From Salvator merianae (lineage: Eukaryota; Chordata; Lepidosauria; Squamata; Teiidae), in NCBI GenBank assembly GCA_003586115.2, contig QVOM02000073.1:45245469-45309468 (forward strand): a stretch of 64,000 nucleotides of DNA, written 5' to 3'. This document shows positions 43,585 to 55,689 of this stretch, piece by piece (positions within the stretch are counted from its first letter, which is position 1; each line of letters opens with the position of its first letter). The translations under genes and the position numbers were made by a program. The notes under the pieces were generated by a model. The model searched no databases. It saw nothing but the letters and a program-made list of their open reading frames with translations, and had not been told where the DNA came from.

Positions 43585-44375
43585 TGTATTACTTTTTAGC
43601 TTGGACCCTGAGACCATTAGAGCAGGTTATATACCAAATAAATATATCAAAAAATAAAACTGAGAACATTTCAAGTACCAGTAGCCTCGCCTTCTCTTTC
43701 AGTCCCAGGCTCAGCCAGCATATGCAATAGTCTGTCTCCAGAGGGACTGTCTTCCTCCCTAGACGCCTACCTGGACCATAACCCCTTACCTGGATGTTTA
43801 ATACCAATTGAGGATGGGTTTCCATTTCGCTGACCGGGATGAGCTGCCATGCTTCCATTTGTGCCGGCAGGAGGCGCCCCACAATGGGCACGGCATCCCA
43901 GCAGAGGGCGGAAATGCCACAGGGGCTGCCCTTGCAGGAAGGACCCAATTTCTCCTCCTCTGAAAGAGTGCCCTTCCAAGGCAAGCCGGGCACTGTCGCC
44001 ATGGCGCCTGCCCTCAGGCCCTCTCCCCCAGTCACATGGAGACTGGTCTGAGATGAGTCAGGTGGGCAACCTTGAGGATGGTGCTCCAGTTGATAAACAT
44101 TTGAGAAAGCTGTGCCTAGTCTCTGTCTTAGGGTTTTTGCTGGTCCTAGGTGAAGATCTGACACGGCCGTTCTTTCTCCTGGCCTTTTATATTTGTGTCG
44201 TGTCTAGGCTTAGTTAGACCCTGTACACACACACAAGCATTCATAGATCCAGTATCACGTCCAGTAGTGATGGCATGGCTTTGTGGACGCCTAACCAGAT
44301 TCGCTGTATGTTTGTTATGTGAGTGAGTCAAAATAAATTGCCTACAAGATCTCTGTGCTTTACTGTTGAGAAACA
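43585..44375. other. Duplicated region upstream of cytokine A, possible retroelement remnant
   Basis: This stretch is nearly identical to 54735-55515. At 43600-43660 it has an L2-type tail (CCTGAGACCATTAGAGCAGG then an AT-rich run). Farther on, plus-strand TTTTATATTTG, AAAATAAA (44330) and a GTTGAGAAACA end resemble an LTR. A minus-strand frame (43589-44164) stays open in both copies but has no family resemblance and no frame-specific constraint that I can see. Confidence 0.4.
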
Positions 44376-44376
44376 T

Positions 44377-46620
44377 GAACTCAGCTTGCTAGGTCGGGGT
44401 GACCCGTCAAATGGCCAACCATCAGGTATTCACCCAACAACAGCAAACTGGGGGCCACCACTGAAAAGACCCTATCCCAGATGCCCATGCTTCTAGTTAT
44501 TGAAGGTGGTGGTACAACCAGGAGGGCCTCATCTGCAGATCTTAAGGCATGGGCAGGTTGATATGGGAGAAGGCGTTCCTTTAGGTATTTGGGGCCCAAG
44601 CCATTTAGGGCCTTATAGTTTAAGGTTAACATCTTGAATTGGGCTCCATGCTTCTCTTTTAAGACCAGCATGATATGCATCCGGCCAGCCGTTCTAGTCA
44701 GCAGTCTTGCTACTGCATTCTGCACCAGTTGCAGCTTCCAAACCATCTTCAAGGGTAGCCCCATGTAAAGAGTGTTACAGTAATCCAATCCTGAAGTTAC
44801 CAAAGCATGAATTACTGTGGCCAAATCGTCCCTGTCCAGAAGGGGTCATAGTTGGCAAACCAGCCATAGCTGGAGGTATGCATTCTTGGCCACTGCCTCC
44901 ACCTGAGTTTCAAGTGTAAGTGCAGAGTCCAAGAGTACACCCAGATTCCACACCTGTCCTTTCCAGGGCAAAGCAACCCCATCAAGGGCCAGATGCTTTC
45001 CAACTTCCTGGACCCGAGACCCTGTGATACACAGTACCTCCGTCTTGTCTGAATTCAGCTTCAATTTATTGGCCCTCATGCAGCACATTACTGCATCCAA
45101 GGACCTGTCCAACCCTTCAATCACCTGTCCTGATTCAGATGGCACAGATATGTAGAGCTGAGTGTCACCTGCATATTGATGACATCTGACTCCAGATCTC
45201 CTGATGACCTCCCCCAGTGGCTTAATATAGATATTGAAAAGCATGGGAGATAAGATCGATCCCTGAGGAACCCCACACCTGAGTTCCCAGGATGTTGAGC
45301 AGGAATCTCCCACAACTACCTTCTGGAATTTTACCAGGGAATGATCAATCCATGACAATGGGCTTATCATCAGCCCTCCTATCGATGGATTCTCATCAGT
45401 CGGGTCTGTGCCAAAGACCAGATCGAGGGTATGGCCTGCTGTGTGAGTTGGGCCGCTTACAAACTGAGACAGCCCCATAGTTGTCATGGAGGCCATGAAG
45501 AACTGAGCTAGGCCACTGAGGATAGTCTCCACATGGATGTTAAAATCTCCCAACAACACTGTGGCAGGGGCCTCCAATACCACATTGGAGATCACCTCAA
45601 CCAGCTCAGATAGGGAGGCTGCTGGGCAGCGGGGTGGGCGGTACACCAGCAACATCCCTATTCCGTTTCTGTGGCCCAGTAACAAAAACAGTCCCTCAAA
45701 CGCAGTTGTAGAGCAGATTGGTTGTCTGGTAAGAGAGATAGAAGTCCTATGGACTACAGCAACACTCCCTCCCTCCCTTCCGGTCTGGAACAGTGCTGCA
45801 TCGAATAGCCTGGGGGACAAAGCTGGGTAAGACTAGGCCCACCCAGTTCATCTATCCAGGCCTCTATAAAGCATGTCAGATCTGCCCCTTTATCCAGGAT
45901 TAAGTCATGGATGAGTGATGTTTTATTCTGGACTGATCTGACATTCAAAAGCAGCAGCACCAGGGTGGTGGGCCACTTGGCAGACATCCCCAAGTTCTGC
46001 CAGTTGGAAGGCAGAACAGAAGGAGTGATAGCTTTAATACATCTAACACTCCTTCTCCTAATCTGTGGCTTCTGCCTCCCAGCGCCATATCTCCTCCTGC
46101 CTGTCATCACAGGGATGGTAGCCCCCTGTGACAGTTCTCTCCCTCCAACCCTGCCTTGACACATTATTCCCTCCCCACGAAACGAATAAAAAATACTACA
46201 ATGAAAAAGCTAAAACAGTACTAAACAACAAGTAAATTAAAAAGTACATTTTTTTGTTTTATAAAACCCTCCAATAAAAAAGAAATAGAAGAAAAAGAAA
46301 AACAAGGGACTTGGTCAGAGTGGCCCTTGGGGCGGCCCTTATATAAGTTCACAGCAGCTGGAATAACGGGCCAGGTGTTGGTTGAGGGCTGCCTTGCAGG
46401 CCCTAGAGTTGTCAAGAAGCACCAACTCCCACAGCTAGCAGGTTCATCAGGTGCAACCACCTCTACAATCTGAAACAGGAGTCCAGCAGGCCAGAGGCGG
46501 TATCAGGAATACTGTTGACTAGGCCATAAGGAAGTTGATGGAACTGTCCCTTACAGGGCGGATGGAGTGGCCCTGCATCCCCCCTGTCTTCCTCCTGCAG
46601 ATTTAAAGAGGTTGTAATGT
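44377..46620 (-). pseudogene. L2-type LINE with internal deletion, between units A and B
   Basis: Minus-strand LINE protein remains. The endonuclease N-terminus (LNVRSVQNKTSLIHDLILDK) is near 46000. The endonuclease core (LGDFNIHVETILSG and FVSGPTHTAGHTLDLVFGTD) is in the frame 45820-44846. That frame continues, after an in-frame deletion, into RT motifs CGVPQGSILSPMLFNIYI and YAGDTQLYIS (catalytic YADD changed to YAGD). A later frame at 44824-44381 gives SGLDYCNTLYMGLP and LQLVQNAVARLL. It is broken and catalytically dead. It starts immediately beyond the end of unit A and ends just short of unit B. Confidence 0.88.
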
Positions 46621-47965
46621 TGGTGTGCTAATTTATTAATAAATATAACCATAAAAGAGTGTATGTCACTATTCTATTAATAAATTTAGATGAGATAAAT
46701 CATAAAGGTTTAAAATAAGGAGATTTTTTAAAAAATACGTTTAAAATAAGGGTAAATGATCAGCATTATTTTTGATAAGCCAGACTTGATGAGTAAGGGC
46801 AGGGGTCTCTTGACTGTTGTGGGAACAAGTGAAATTCCATGAAGGTGCTGCGGTTTCCTGTCACGAAATGCCTGCTGTGTGACATGGGGACAAGGACAAA
46901 GGTTTAATCCCAAGCAAAGGATGTCGCTCCTCCTCTTTGTTTGCCACTATGGACTGAGGGTGGGGTATCTGATCTGAGGTATAAAGTTAGAGAATCAGAG
47001 GTTGTTTAGATGCCAGAGGCTGATGTGTTGCTTTAATAAGGGAAAGCAGAAAATATATCCTCAGTTTGTTTTGCTTCCATGGGTCCAAACTTCAGTGGGT
47101 GCTTTGGTGTGCATATGCACTTCTTTATGCTCTACATATTCCAGCAGCTAGAACTTTTGATAAATGAAGAAGATACTGGCATAGGAGAACGTGACAGCAG
47201 TGGGTGAGGGGAGCAATGGGAATGTTACTATCCTGTGGGCAACACGTTTCCTTAAGAACAGTGGGAATGGATTGTTCCTCCTATTTGGCACTCATTCCTA
47301 ACCATAGGCTGCATCTAGACAGAGTCAAAACCCCACACCTCTTTCAGAATTCTATTTGGTTTGCCAAATGTGATCATGGTGCTCCCAATACAGTCCCGAA
47401 ATACAGACCCAATATCCCAAGTTTCAGGTATTCTGTTGCATGCTAAATTGTGGAATATCGAACTAAGGTCTGGGCAAATCGAAATAATCCTAGGAGTATC
47501 CAGAATAGGAGAATAGGTAAGTGATGTCTAGAGGGAGCCGTAGTGCCTGTCGTTCCATGACCATCTGCTTTGCATGAAAGAAACCCAGGTTTGATCCCAT
47601 TTGTCTAGAGGGCTAACCGCTTCCATACTGATGCACAAATACCGTATGGGCACATCCATACAATCACCAGTAGGCAGGATTGTCTTGTGAATACCGTTAC
47701 TTAAACAACGTAGGAAGGTTCGATCCATCATTTGATTGGTATAAATGGCCAAACTGGAGCGGTAGGGTTGCTGTAATTTCTACCTCCACCTTTCTCTCTC
47801 TTCCCCTGCTACAACTTTCCCTACCCGTTTCTAGTAGATATTCATTTCTAAGAATGGATTAGGATAGTTTAACCCTTACACAGATGTACTAGATGGGCTT
47901 AGGAAGAAATTTTATAAAGCTAGAAATATTGGGAAAAAGCACGCCTAAAGAACCTTGCGCAAGAT

Positions 47966-49118
47966 TTTATTGTGATCTTGACAATTTAAATACTTTCATT
48001 ATCATCTTGCAGTATAACAACACAAGAGATCCGTTTCACTATAAATTATAACATAAATACATAATAAGTTACAGATGCCATTAAATTTGATGGAAACAGG
48101 AATAATATTTTGACAGTGATGCAACAATAGAGAACATTAGTAATAAGATAACCAATTACAAAATATGAAGTATTAAATATTAAATAATGACAATAACTCT
48201 TAAAACACTGCTTTCAATAGAAAAGTAATAGGAACATATTGCTTTCTGATGTTGATCAGAAACTGTTAGATTATACAATATTAAATATATTAAATAGAAT
48301 AGAAATAAATAAGTTGGATACAAAATCAATACATGTACTTCTACCTCAATTAATGGATAAAAGCAGACAACTATTATGTCACACATCTGCACTGGATTTG
48401 TAGAAAAAATTATCACACAAACACACACACACATCATGTTATGCTGCAACGTGTAAAAATGTTCTCTGTTAGGACCTTGTACTGCAAGCAGTTCAAAAGA
48501 AAATGACAAAAGAAAGGAATTATAAATAAAACAAAAGATTTTCTTTTTGATACTTTCAGATTGCTTCAACAGTATCATGTATGATGATACTCTGTGTGGG
48601 AATTTGCTAGGATGCCAATTGTGAAATGTGGACAGGAAGAGAAATGGGCCTATGCCCGCACATCATCCATCCATGTGATCCATCTACCACACAAAACGGG
48701 TACATAGAATGGGACTCATGCACATGAGGAGGCATGGAAATATATTTGCTGACATAGACATGTATATATAGTTGCATTCACACACAGCAAAAAGAAGGAA
48801 AGCCCCTCTGAGGCAGCTCAGAGACAACTGATGGTTCTGAGGTGAGACCCTTCACAGGACAGTCTGCCCCTCCCCCTCTCAGGAACGTTCTAGGCTGAAA
48901 AAGGTGGACTAGAGATGGGATCAGAACATGAGGAACACGCGCTACTGTCTCCAGGGTTTTGTTTTGCTACGTGTGAACGCAACCTACTTATGACTGTGGC
49001 AGTTCAAATTATTACATTTCTTTTTTCCGGCAGCAAACATTTGGAATACTGAACAGGAACAAGGTCTTGGGTTTAAGTCAAAGCCGTTGTTTCCCCTGCA
49101 AGAATATTTTCCTGGACT
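47966..49118 (-). promoter_or_regulatory. Cytokine B 3' UTR with AU-rich elements and AATAAA
   Basis: AATAAA (minus) is at 47971-47966. The ATTTA cluster at about 48060-48310 is conserved with copy A. A CA run lies at 48418-48433. Confidence 0.65.
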
Positions 49119-52100
49119 TTACTTCACATTTGTTTTCTTTGGGCAATGATTATGTATATTGCCAACATAATTCTCTAGTGTTTTGTAAAAGTCCTTCACA
49201 GTTATTCGGTTATTATGTTCGATGGTGCAGTTGTCCTTTAACAGAAGAAGAAAAAGAAATCTCAGCCAAAATAAAATATAAGAATAACCACATCCATCGT
49301 TTTCCTTTCTAAAGGGAAGTCATGCACCTGAGGAGCCCCTTTTTGATTTCCCAAAGAACACACATGCCAAAAGAGGCAACTTGAGGGCATCAGCACAGCC
49401 CTGGGACACCACTGGCAGTGGGCTAGATTTCTGGGCTGTCTACAGATCTGTCAGAAATGTGGCTGGTTGTATCATGCGCATTGCCATGTCCCATGCCTTG
49501 ACATGAAACCCTTAATCTAGTAAATGTTCTGCCCCACAGTCATGCTTCAGCTGTGTTGCACAAAGCATGGACTGGGCAGCCTCGGGTGCTGAAAATGGCA
49601 TCAACCCAGGATCACTGTAGACCTCAATGTTGAGGTCAATAACTGGCTGACGGGTAATAACTTCAAGGAAGCATTTTTACAGATGCAAGAATAAATCTTG
49701 AATGTTTTTTAGTATACATTGCTAATTTGTTTGCTTGTTTGTTTCCATTTCTATGCCACCCTGTAACTTAAGGTCTCAGGGCAGATTATAATAAAACCAA
49801 TAAGATAAACAGACCCAAATTGGAATTCATTTAAAATATATAATTAGAAGTGCCTGAAAAGGAAGAGCACGCTACTTTTTCAGCCAAATCCTATGACAAA
49901 AAGGTGTGTCTTTATCATGCGTCTGAGATTGATGATCTGGAGGCCACTACAGAGAAGGCCCTGTTACATGCTGCCTCACTTTTAAGGAATTATAGTAGAG
50001 GCACCCCGAAGATCTAAGGTATCATAATTGAATATATATATATATATGAAGATTTGAAGTTTGCATTCCATACTTACATTGTGTCCAACCAAGATCTTTG
50101 GTGCCTTGATTCTTGGGACAATCCTACTGCAAACATCTTGAGAGACATTCTGCAGAGCTTTGTTGATTTTACAGAATATTTCATTGTACTTTAAGCACTA
50201 TAAAGAAGATGATAGAATGGTCTGAGCACTGTAAGTTTATCAACATTTCTGAAAGCAGCATTCATACCATGTTTCCTTTTATTTTATTAATTAAAATATT
50301 TCATGCTGCTTGGCATTATAAAATAAAGCAGTTTATAATAATAAAAAATCAGACAAGGAGATCTGTACATAAAAACAAAGACCTCCAGTGGGTGGGGAAA
50401 GGAAAGCCATTCTCACACAGGGAAGACCCGGATGAAAAAACTGTCCTACAACAGGTCCTTGGAAGTTGCAAAGGTCTGGGCCTTACAAATATCTTGCAGT
50501 GACCCCAAATCTGTGCAGGGGAAAGGCCCAAGAACGAAACACAATTTGCAGAGATCACTCTCCTCCCAGTCCCCAAAAGTGCAGCCTGTGTCGTTGGGTC
50601 TTGAAAAGCTCTTCAGCAAAAGCAGCTCAAAAGGACAGCAGGAGTCAAACACAGCAACTCCCTGCACACCTGCTCAGACATAAGCAGCTCCAAATCCAAC
50701 ACAACGCGGTCCAAAGCCACAATAAATTAGACAGTGCAGACTAACCACTTCCCCTCTGATCTAAGTCCCGTTGGGCCCAGTAGTACTACCAGCCTGAATG
50801 CGCTCAAAAAAAGATCTGAATCAATTCATGGAAGCTGGGGGTCTCAACCCGGATGGGCTCTTAGCCCTGATGGCAGCAGGAGGTGGTCTGACCCCAAGAC
50901 CACTGCCGGGAGACTGCGGGCAGAGCAAGCTGTGTGCTCGTGTCCTCCAGTGGGGGCTGATTTTAAACCAGATTCCAGCCCTTCAGTAGCTCCCCTCCCC
51001 GTGCATCCACATAGGGGGAAGACAGAGGTGAATCCTTCCAAACTCTATGCAGAGGATTATAGTAAAGTTTGGCAGCTGAGCAGTTTAGGAGCTCCCTAGG
51101 ACGCGGGAAGCTCTAGGCACATGGGACATGGGGAACGGATGTCTGGACGCCCGACCTCTTCTAAAAGGCCCAGCAGAGGAAGATTCATTCTCCCCACACA
51201 CACACACCCTACAACCGGATGCTCATAAGGGCCTTGCAGGATTTGGAAAATGCTGCTACTGCTGCTGTATTCCAGTTAAGATGTTGCCCTCTTCACATGC
51301 TAAATGTCACAGAAAATACTGTTGATCCTGTCAGCGCCTTCCTCAAAAATGCAAGGAAGGGAGACGCTCAGCAGCATTTATGCTTGTGGGAAGCAGAAAA
51401 CAGTAAAGGAAGTGTATTTGCCCGTTGAAAATACTTTGTTTCCCAAATTTGGTGTTTTAACTTTAAGCATTCACCTAATCCAACCCCCTTTTAGAAGAAG
51501 GTTTCCCATTGCTATTTTCAGCTGTCCACAGTTAACTGAAAATTTTTCCTCCAGATATACTTCTTCATAATATTTTTTCATTTTCACAGCCTCTCAGATA
51601 TGGACAGGTATTTTGAGCCAACAGTCCAAAATGATGAGTGAAGAATGGCTGGTGCCTCCTTTGGTAAAAGGTTTGTAAAAACCTGACCTATCCTGACCAT
51701 TTAAAACGGTCAGAGTTTTTTCAAATGTCATCATTTTGACACAAAGCTGCCCCTATTCCATCCCCCAAAATGCTTTCTTTTAACAACATCGTAGCTTGCA
51801 TATGCTCCGTTAAGGCTTTCACTTACTATTGGTTCACTGAAAAAGTCGATATCACTGATTGGCACATCTCCACATTTCTGCAAAACAAAATGTGATCAGT
51901 CAAACAAGGAATACTTTGGCCGCATTCCGACACGGCATTTAATCAGTTTACAGGCCGTCTTCAGTTCCCGCTGTCCTGACATGATCTTGCTGTTCCATAG
52001 TTTTTCTGGACTATATCGGCGAAATCCGGACTACTTTGTATTCGGATTTAATGAAGTCTCAAGCCGTTCCAGATCGTTAGTACACTTTACTTTGTGATGT

Positions 52101-54475
52101 GGGAACGGGGAAAGAGACTATTTGGGAGGGACTGTCCTTTTTTGGGGACGTGCTGAGTGAGGGATCCCCATTTTGTGCCATCCAATGACAGACTTTGTGG
52201 GTGGGCACGAAGCACAGCAGTTTCTTCTGCCTCCATTATCCCCCCTTCTGTCGCTGCCAGGGGAAAAGAAACCGTCCTCCTTTTTACTTCGCTAAGCTGC
52301 GGTCCTTTCTCTTTCTTTATCCCCCATTCAACACTGCCAGGAAGAAATTAAAGGCTTCCTCCACTTCCGTCACCTCTTTAAACCAAAAAACAAACTGTGC
52401 TTGTTTGGGGTTGCAGTCCTCTTGCCCCAACAAAGAACCCACTCAAGATGAGTTCTGCCGTCGGCAGCACACAGCTACACAGTGGGGACACATGCCGCTG
52501 CCGATGTCTCGGGGGAAGATGAGACAGAGTCCATTTGCTGGCGATGAACTGCACTGTCAAAATAGTAGAGCCCCCCCACGTTCCCTTCGTTACAGACCTC
52601 TCCCTGCTTTTGCGCTACTTTTAAATTGCGCAATTGCGCAAAAGTGCACTTGCAAGGAGCAGAAATAGCCATCAGCCCTTTAAAAAGCCCTTTAAAAAGC
52701 CCTTTTAAAAGCCCTTTAAAAAGACCTTTAAAAAGCTTGCAGAACATACTTTTAAAGTTCTGCTTATGTAGATAGAGGCTGTAGTGGGGAGAAGGAGCAA
52801 ATGGTGAATGACTAGTAACTCTGCCAAGTGAATCCATGTTCTGAGGCAGCAGTGGGGACCTACGGAGAGCGGAGCTTGACTTTCCCGCCCCTGTGACGTC
52901 ATGGTTTGAATGTTGGGACTGCAGCCAATCACTGACTGCACGGGGAGGGGAATTTGGCAAGGGGTGGAGGCAGTAAAGGTGCTGTTTCTCCATGCCAAGC
53001 ACGGGAAATATCAGTGGGGGAACGAGCAGGTATGAATTGAGTCCATGTTAAACTGTAACTGTGGGAACGACCAGAAGACGAATTCAGTCCTTGTACTCTT
53101 CTGATACGGATTAAATTTACGATGTCGAAACGTGGTCTTTGTTTTTGTCTTTGGTGGTTAGAAAGCCTGGGACAGCAAAATCCACCTCTGATGCCTGCCC
53201 TTTCTATCAGCTTTTTTATTTTTTTAATGTTTTATTTTTGTTATATTTCAGATATATAAAATTACATTCTACATTACATTCCTAATATTATTATTGACTT
53301 CCTCCTTCCTCCTTCATCCGCATCTGATGCCTGCCCTTTCTATCTGCTTTGAAGCCTTGAAATCATGGCATATAAAAGACCCCTGATTTTTGCATGTCAC
53401 AGATATAATTTGTTCCTAAGAATTTTTTCATGCTGTACATGGGGCAGATTATCCCCTTCTAGTTTGTAAAACAATGCAAATTACAATACGGTCCTTGATA
53501 ACAAGACACTTCTTCATGTAGAAGTGGGTAGAAAGCGAATGGGATGGACCAACAGACTACCTAACGCACATTCTCAATTCCATTTTAGCGGAAGAAATGA
53601 TAAAGGACTATAATAGCCCAATGAAGTCTCCCTGTCTTTAGTGATGCAATAAGATTTGGAAACAAACTACTTGGCATGGCTACTGCCATCAAACATTATC
53701 TATGAGCCTGCCAATGTTCTTCTCCTGTAGACCAAGCCTGAGTGGTAAAAAGTTGCTATTTCAGATTGATAATCCATCAGATTTAATACTGATCTATGAC
53801 TTAACAGAATCAACGCACCAGCCAATATTAAGCACATGAGGAAAGGTCTGTGAGAAGGGGAAAGGGATATTTACTTCTTCCTCCAAATTTTATGCTGCTC
53901 AATGTACTTTTGGTGGAGGGACACCATTCTGCTTCCTGAGCTTGTGTGGGCAGAGAAGACTATCCACCCACATCCTGTTTTCCCAAGCACCAGAGACCCG
54001 GGAGCGTTTCTGACCCGTGTCTGCTTAGGCCTGTGGTCAAGAAGTAAGGAGCCCAAGGCAGAAGTTAAGGGAATGCATAATGCCAGTTTCAATATAGCAT
54101 TGCATCAGCTGTTAGATGCAATATTTTCCTTCCAACCAATTCTGTTAAGAAGGTCTGACTTCTAACAGAGATCAGAAACGCAAAAGGCAGCAATTTCCCC
54201 ATAGACTTTGCTTCAAGCACATTTAGCACACTCCTTGTCATTCTATAATTGTTAAGCAAGCAAAACATGCAATAAAACAAAGATATTTGATTTACCTTCA
54301 AGATAGCTTTTGTTTGAGTGATATTTGTGTACAGGCCTTGCACATCTCTTGTGAATTCATTGTTCTCTGGTTCCTTTGCGCTTCTTTTATGCATTGCTAT
54401 AGGTTGTAATGGAATAGTAGAAGTAATTTCTAAGAACATAGAGATCGCCAGGATTACTTTCAAGACCGTGATCAT
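49119..54475 (-). CDS. IL-4/IL-13-family cytokine, copy B (complete, four exons)
   Basis: Paralogue of copy A with the same architecture. Exons on the minus strand: 54475-54296, 51877-51827, 50197-50078 and 49235-49119 (TAA), 155 aa, all phase 0, with intact AG/GT sites. The signal peptide is MITVLKVILAISMFLEITST. By hand alignment 39 of 155 residues differ from copy A (13 in exon 1, 4 in exon 2, 9 in exon 3, 13 in exon 4), about 75% identity. Cys49 of copy A is Tyr here (QGLYTN), leaving six cysteines at 62, 78, 86, 100, 120 and 148. Sequons NIT (51), NVS (94) and NCT (119) remain. Introns 1 and 2 carry transposon insertions absent from copy A. Nothing suggests a pseudogene. Confidence 0.88.
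49700..50025 (-). mobile_element. L2-type LINE tail in cytokine B intron 3
   Basis: It is collinear with 40960-41360 in copy A, slightly deleted. An (AT)n run follows at 50030-50047. Confidence 0.55.
50272..51428 (-). mobile_element. Copy-B-specific insertion in cytokine intron 2, LINE-tail-bearing
   Basis: Compared with unit A the uninterrupted sequence ATGTTTCCCAAATTT (near 41600) is split here by about 1.16 kb. TGTTTCC appears on both sides (50269-50275 and 51437-51443), as expected for a target duplication. The left end has an L2-type tail on the minus strand (CATGCTGCTTGGCATTATAA and AAGCAGTTTATAATAAT). The interior is not recognised. Confidence 0.7.
51918..53136 (+). mobile_element. 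Family-4 DNA transposon, copy 3, in cytokine B intron 1
   Basis: This is a 1,219-bp element starting GGCCGCATTCCGACACGGC and ending ACGATGTCGAAACGTGGT, with a perfect CTTT duplication (51914-51917 and 53137-53140). The empty site is preserved in copy A (AATACTTTGTTTTTG near 42110), which confirms both boundaries. No transposase is encoded. Confidence 0.92.
52673..52735. repeat. 12-bp tandem repeat (GCCCTTTAAAAA)n
   Basis: About five imperfect units occur inside the family-4 element. The related position in copy 1 (about 20155) has a single unit, so the array expanded in this copy. Confidence 0.9.
53210..53340 (-). mobile_element. Short retroposed fragment with a long target duplication
   Basis: About 100 bp of AT-rich sequence is bracketed by about 24 bp of direct repeat (CTGATGCCTGCCCTTTCTATC on each side) that occurs once in copy A (42158-42185). 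On the minus strand the insert ends in an A-rich tail, as expected for target-primed insertion of a 5'-truncated LINE. Confidence 0.7.
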
Positions 54476-54540
54476 CTTCTTTTGAATGAAGATCTACCAG
54501 TGGGATCCTTAGTAACTGATGCTTGCTTGAGCACCCAATA

Positions 54541-54620
54541 TTTATATCATGCACCCAGCAAAAAAAAACCTGACGTCAAATTTTGTTTCCCCCACCACAA
54601 CATCCTAATGATAAGATAAG
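54541..54620 (-). promoter_or_regulatory. Cytokine B core promoter: TATA box, perfect CRE, NFAT-like and double GATA sites
   Basis: TATAAA (minus) is at 54546-54541. A perfect palindromic CRE TGACGTCA lies at 54571-54578, an NFAT-like GGGGGAAAC (minus) at 54593-54585, and TGATAAGATAAG at 54609-54620 on plus. Copy A has TGACGTAA instead of the perfect CRE. Confidence 0.65.
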
Positions 54621-55689
54621 ATCCAAAATGAGTAATTTGCTGCACAGTTTTGTAAGATTAGTGTTTTTAGCATTTTCCTAGTATTTTTTTTATTATTAAA
54701 TTGTTAATTTTAGCATATTACTGGAAAAAATTTTTTGTTTTGCATTACTTTTTAGCTTGGACCCTGAGACCATTAGAGCAGGTTATATACCAAATAAATA
54801 TATCAAAAAATAAAACTGAGAACATTTCAAGTACCAGTAGCCTCGCCTTCTCTTTCAGTCCCAGACTCAGCCAGCATATGCAATAGTCTGTCTCCAGAGG
54901 GACTGTCTTCCTCCCTAGACGCCTACCCGGACCATAACCCCTTACCTGGATGTTTAATACCAATTGAGGATGGGTTTCCATTTCGCTGACCGGGATGAGC
55001 TGCCATGCTTCCATTTGTGCCGGCAGGAGGCGCCCCACAATGGGCACGGCATCCCAGCAGAGGGCGGAAATGCCACAGGGGCTGCCCTTGCAGGAAGGAC
55101 CCAATTTCTCCTCCTCTGAAACAGTGCCCTTCCAAGGCAAGCCGGGCACTGTCGCCATGGCGCCTGCCCTCAGGCCCTCTCCCCCAGTCACATGGAGACT
55201 GGTCTGAGATGAGTCAGGTGGGCAACCTTGAGGATGGTGCTCCAGTTGATAAACATTTGAGAAAGCTGTGCCTAGTCTCTGTCTTAGGGTTTTTGCTGGT
55301 CCTAGGTTGTTCTTTCTCCTGGCCTTTTATATTTGTGTCATCTCTTGGCTTCGTTAGACCCTGCACACACACACAAGCATTCATAGATCCAGTATCACGT
55401 CCAGTAGTGATGGCATGGCTTTGTGGACGCCTAACCAGATTCGTTGTATGTTTGTTATGTGAGTGAGTCAAAATATGCTGTCTACAAGGTCCCTGTGCCT
55501 TACTGTTGAGAAACACAAACTCAGCCTGCTAAGAAGAGGTAGCCTGTCAAATAGCTAACAATCAGGTATTTACTGAACAGCAATATTCTTTGCCATCACA
55601 ACAACACTGTGAATAAAAATCAGAAATGTATCAGAAAAAAGAGGACACACACTGAGGTCTAACGTCACAGGGATACTCTGTATTAGGGG

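Larger units (their letters stand above)
36781..44375. repeat. Tandem duplication unit A (about 7.6 kb) carrying a cytokine gene
   Basis: This unit is collinear with 46740-55520 (unit B), and its first part with 59925-64000 (unit C). Shared landmarks are CCTGTCACGAAATGCCTGCT near 36895, the 3' UTR, all four exons, both splice-site sets, the promoter and about 1 kb upstream. Identity is about 98% in the first 400 bp of 37200-37600. It lies convergent to KIF3A. Confidence 0.95.
46740..55520. repeat. Tandem duplication unit B (about 8.8 kb) carrying a cytokine gene
   Basis: It is collinear with unit A. Copy-specific insertions make it longer: 50272-51428 in intron 2, 51918-53136 and about 53210-53320 in intron 1. 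Block alpha does not precede this unit. Confidence 0.95.
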
